16,638 nt of DNA from the NCBI GenBank assembly GCA_011524755.1, contig WTJR01000139.1:1915-18552 (forward strand), given 5' to 3'. The DNA is from Halieaceae bacterium (GTDB taxonomy: Bacteria; Pseudomonadota; Gammaproteobacteria; Pseudomonadales; Halieaceae). The notes beneath the pieces are model-generated. The model did no database searches. It was not told the DNA's origin and worked only from the letters and a program-made list of their open reading frames with translations. Of the stretch, positions 14,469 to 16,638 are shown piece by piece (the first letter of the stretch is position 1; each line of letters begins with the position of its first letter). The position numbers and the translations under genes were made by a program.

Positions 14469-15752
14469 ATGGCAGACCTACTGGCAATGTCCGCAGACAT
14501 TATCGATGGGCGAGTGGCACCTAACGAATTGGGCCCCTTAAACCGCATTAACCACCAACTCTCCGAGCTTTCCAACGACTTGGCTGTGGTCGAGGCATTT
14601 TCGCACTGCATTGTCTTTAAGACCGATGATGGTCTGGTGACCTTTGACACTTCAAATGAGCACGGTGGCAAAAAGTGCGTCAGCGCGATTCAGTCGTGGA
14701 CACATGACCCTTTCAATACCGTTGTCTTTACGCATGGACACATTGACCACGTCGGTGGCTGTGGTGCGTTCTGCGAGGCTTACGAAGGTCGTAAGCCGAC
14801 GATTGTGGGTCACGAGAACGTCGCCGCGCGTTTTGATCGTTATCGAATGACGAACGGCTATAACCATGTCATTAACGAGCGCCAGTTTGGACAGTTCAAA
14901 CGGCGGGGATACGACCTGGCGGGAGCATCGCACTTTCTTCCCCTAGCAACGCCCAACCCCGACGTGACCTACAGTAAAAACCTAATGCTTTCTGTGGGGG
15001 GCTTGGAGATTGAATTGAATCATGCGCGGGGAGAGACCGACGATCACACCTGGGCATGGATTCCTAAACACAAGGCGATTTGTGCTGGAGATTTCTTCAT
15101 TTGGGCATTTCCCAATGCTGGAAACCCCCAAAAGGCGCAGCGCTATCCTAGAGAATGGGCGGCTGCCTTGCGGGATATGGCGTCGCGCAATGCCGAGCTT
15201 TTCCTCCCAGCTCACGGGCTGCCGATTTGCGGCAAGGACCGAATCCGCAGTGTGCTCAATGAGGTGGCTGAGGTGCTGGAAACGATGGTTGAGCAAACCA
15301 TTGATCTCATGAATCAGGGTGCGTCCCTTAACGATATTATCCACTCCGTATCCGTGAGATCAGAGCTTCTCGAGAAACCCTACTTGGGGCCCACTTATGA
15401 CGAGCCCGAGTTCGTCGTGAGGAACATCTGGCGTCTTTATGGAGGGTGGTATGACGGCAATCCGGCACAGCTGAAGCCTGCCCGCGATGCGCTGGTGGCG
15501 AGCGAGTTGGCCAGTCTGTCAGGTGGGGCTTTGAAACTGGCAGAACGGGCCCGTGAATTGGCCGAGACCGATGCGCGACTGGCGTGTCACCTGGCCGAAT
15601 TTGCAATGCAGGCAGAGCCCGACAACAAGGCGGTCCATGCGCTGCGAGCCGAGGTTTATCAGCGGCGTCGCGAGGGCGAGACGTCACTCATGGCCAAGGG
15701 TATTTTTGGCTCGGCCGCCAATCAGTCAAAGCAGCAATTGGATAGCGATTAG
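14469..15752 (+). CDS. Metallo-beta-lactamase-fold hydrolase, alkyl-sulfatase-like
   Basis: 427 residues. The zinc-binding motif THGHIDH gives His89, His91, Asp93 and His94; further likely ligands are in NHARGETDDH (His185, Asp192/His193), GD (Asp208) and PAHG (His249). Features such as NHARGETDDH, CAGDFFIWAFPN and GGWYDGNPAQLKPA resemble SdsA-type alkyl sulfatases, with an MBL domain (about 35-260) followed by a helical dimerisation domain (about 260-400). No SCP2-like C-terminal domain or signal peptide is seen, so it is shorter than secreted alkyl sulfatases and probably cytoplasmic. The substrate is uncertain. It diverges from the desaturase-type gene, and its stop overlaps the MATE stop by 4 bp (15749-15752). 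Confidence 0.88.
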   Translation: MADLLAMSADIIDGRVAPNELGPLNRINHQLSELSNDLAVVEAFSHCIVFKTDDGLVTFDTSNEHGGKKCVSAIQSWTHDPFNTVVFTHGHIDHVGGCGAFCEAYEGRKPTIVGHENVAARFDRYRMTNGYNHVINERQFGQFKRRGYDLAGASHFLPLATPNPDVTYSKNLMLSVGGLEIELNHARGETDDHTWAWIPKHKAICAGDFFIWAFPNAGNPQKAQRYPREWAAALRDMASRNAELFLPAHGLPICGKDRIRSVLNEVAEVLETMVEQTIDLMNQGASLNDIIHSVSVRSELLEKPYLGPTYDEPEFVVRNIWRLYGGWYDGNPAQLKPARDALVASELASLSGGALKLAERARELAETDARLACHLAEFAMQAEPDNKAVHALRAEVYQRRREGETSLMAKGIFGSAANQSKQQLDSD

Positions 15753-16638
15753 GTTTGAGCGGCGCTAGCCGGTATCTGTCGACGCCAAGCGCCACCCTTC
15801 ATGGACCCTGTGACAATGACGGTGTAGGCGAACATCCCACCGACGGCGCCAATGAACACGCCTGTCATGCCCATATCCATCGGGCCTAATAGGAGGAATG
15901 CAGTGCCTATCGCGACAATCGGACGTGCAATGAGTGCTGCCACCGGGCCGCGCATGGCACCCGCGCCCTGAGAGGCGAAGTAAAGCGCCCACCCGACTCC
16001 GTGTATGGCGAGGCACGGGCCGACAATTTGAATGAACCCCTTGGCGGTCTCATAGACCATCGGGTCATCAGTAAAGACGGGTATCCAGATGTGAGGGAAG
16101 ACAGCGAGCAGGGTGCCTATGACGCCCCCGAGAACAAAAGACATACCCGCGCCAGTCCAGCCAATTTCTTCAGCCCGATCTGCATTGCGAGCACCAATAC
16201 TCATGCCGACCAACGAGGTCATCGTCGCGCCGATGCCAAAGATGAGCGAAGACATTAAAAATTCGATACGCGAGCCAATCCCGTAGCCAGCGAGAGCCTC
16301 TTCACCGAACTGGCCTACCAAGCCGGTCAGTACCAAAATCGTGCTGACGGTTGATATGGGTGACAGTGAGGCTGGAAGCGCAACGCGGCCAATATCTCGA
16401 AAGTGATGCTGTCGTAGCCCGAGGCGCGAAAGCCGCAAATTAGCCGGTAGTTTGGCCCTCACTAGGCGTTGGAGGATGATCACCGCCATGACGGCGCTGG
16501 TTGCAATGACGGATACCGCCGCACCAAACAAGCCGAGTTTTGGAGCGCCGAAATACCCCAGCACTAAGGCGCCCGACAGCGGAACTTGTATGAGTGAGCC
16601 GACAATCATCATCCGAGCGGGGTAGCGCATGTCGCCCA
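15749..16638 (-). CDS. MATE-family efflux transporter (C-terminal part; continues beyond the window)
   Basis: About 296 residues are visible, the reading frame remaining open through the right edge (Gly-Asp before Met at 16630), so the N-terminal part lies outside. Many hydrophobic segments and MATE-like stretches occur, including GDMRYPARMM at the visible start, the GYGIGSRIEFLMSSLIFGIG segment and GMSIGARNADRAEEIGWTG. The family exports cationic or aromatic compounds with Na+ or H+ coupling; the substrate is unknown. Convergent with the MBL gene with a 4-bp overlap. Probably a general gene flanking the photosynthesis cluster. Confidence 0.85.
   Translation of the reverse strand, partial: GDMRYPARMMIVGSLIQVPLSGALVLGYFGAPKLGLFGAAVSVIATSAVMAVIILQRLVRAKLPANLRLSRLGLRQHHFRDIGRVALPASLSPISTVSTILVLTGLVGQFGEEALAGYGIGSRIEFLMSSLIFGIGATMTSLVGMSIGARNADRAEEIGWTGAGMSFVLGGVIGTLLAVFPHIWIPVFTDDPMVYETAKGFIQIVGPCLAIHGVGWALYFASQGAGAMRGPVAALIARPIVAIGTAFLLLGPMDMGMTGVFIGAVGGMFAYTVIVTGSMKGGAWRRQIPASAAQT

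Noticed and set aside
1..16638. CRISPR arrays, tRNA, rRNA, insertion sequences
   Set aside because: I saw no regular spacer-repeat pattern, tRNA-like cloverleaf, transposase gene or terminal repeats.

Overview
This window is the carotenoid and Mg-chelatase part of a photosynthesis gene cluster, from an aerobic anoxygenic phototroph or purple proteobacterium. Ten genes belong to bacteriochlorophyll or acyclic (spirilloxanthin-type) carotenoid synthesis: crtF (5' end only), crtE, crtC, crtB, crtI, bchO, bchD, bchI and crtD, plus a conserved alpha/beta hydrolase beside bchI. No crtA, puf, bchCXYZ or puh gene is in the window. The closest match I can suggest from memory is a marine gammaproteobacterial phototroph (OM60/NOR5-like). 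That placement is inference from gene content and order and is not proven by the sequence.

Layout. Positions 1-978 hold crtF and crtE (minus), coupled by a TAATG stop/start. crtC (1092-2099, plus) diverges from them and converges on crtB. From 8313 down to 2043 a compact minus-strand block reads bchI-bchD-bchO-crtI-crtB with overlaps or short gaps. An alpha/beta hydrolase (8451-9356, plus) diverges from bchI and converges on crtD. crtD (9401-10885, minus) is translationally coupled to an upstream multi-pass membrane protein (10885-11631). A cytochrome P450 (11680-13056, plus) diverges from that pair. Next come a small CALC-motif protein and a fatty acid hydroxylase/sterol desaturase family protein (13028-14318, minus), a metallo-beta-lactamase-fold hydrolase (14469-15752, plus), and the C-terminal part of a MATE-type transporter (15749 to the window end, minus), which probably lies outside the photosynthesis cluster.

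How the genes work together. CrtE makes GGPP, CrtB condenses it to phytoene, and CrtI desaturates it. CrtC hydrates the ends, CrtD introduces the 3,4 double bonds and CrtF O-methylates. BchI and BchD form two of the three Mg-chelatase subunits (BchH is not in this window), and BchO is the usual partner encoded with them.

The most notable non-coding signal is a set of TGT-N12-ACA palindromes, the known recognition form of the repressor PpsR/CrtJ. Exact copies lie in three photosynthesis-gene upstream regions. The crtE/crtC region has two exact copies separated by 7 bp. The crtI, bchI and P450/crtD regions each show a second, one-or-two-mismatch copy at the same 7-bp spacing. The crtE and bchI promoters also share the same -35/-10 placement inside the two palindromes. 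The P450 and the membrane protein next to crtD share such a control region, which makes them candidates for new photopigment-related functions.
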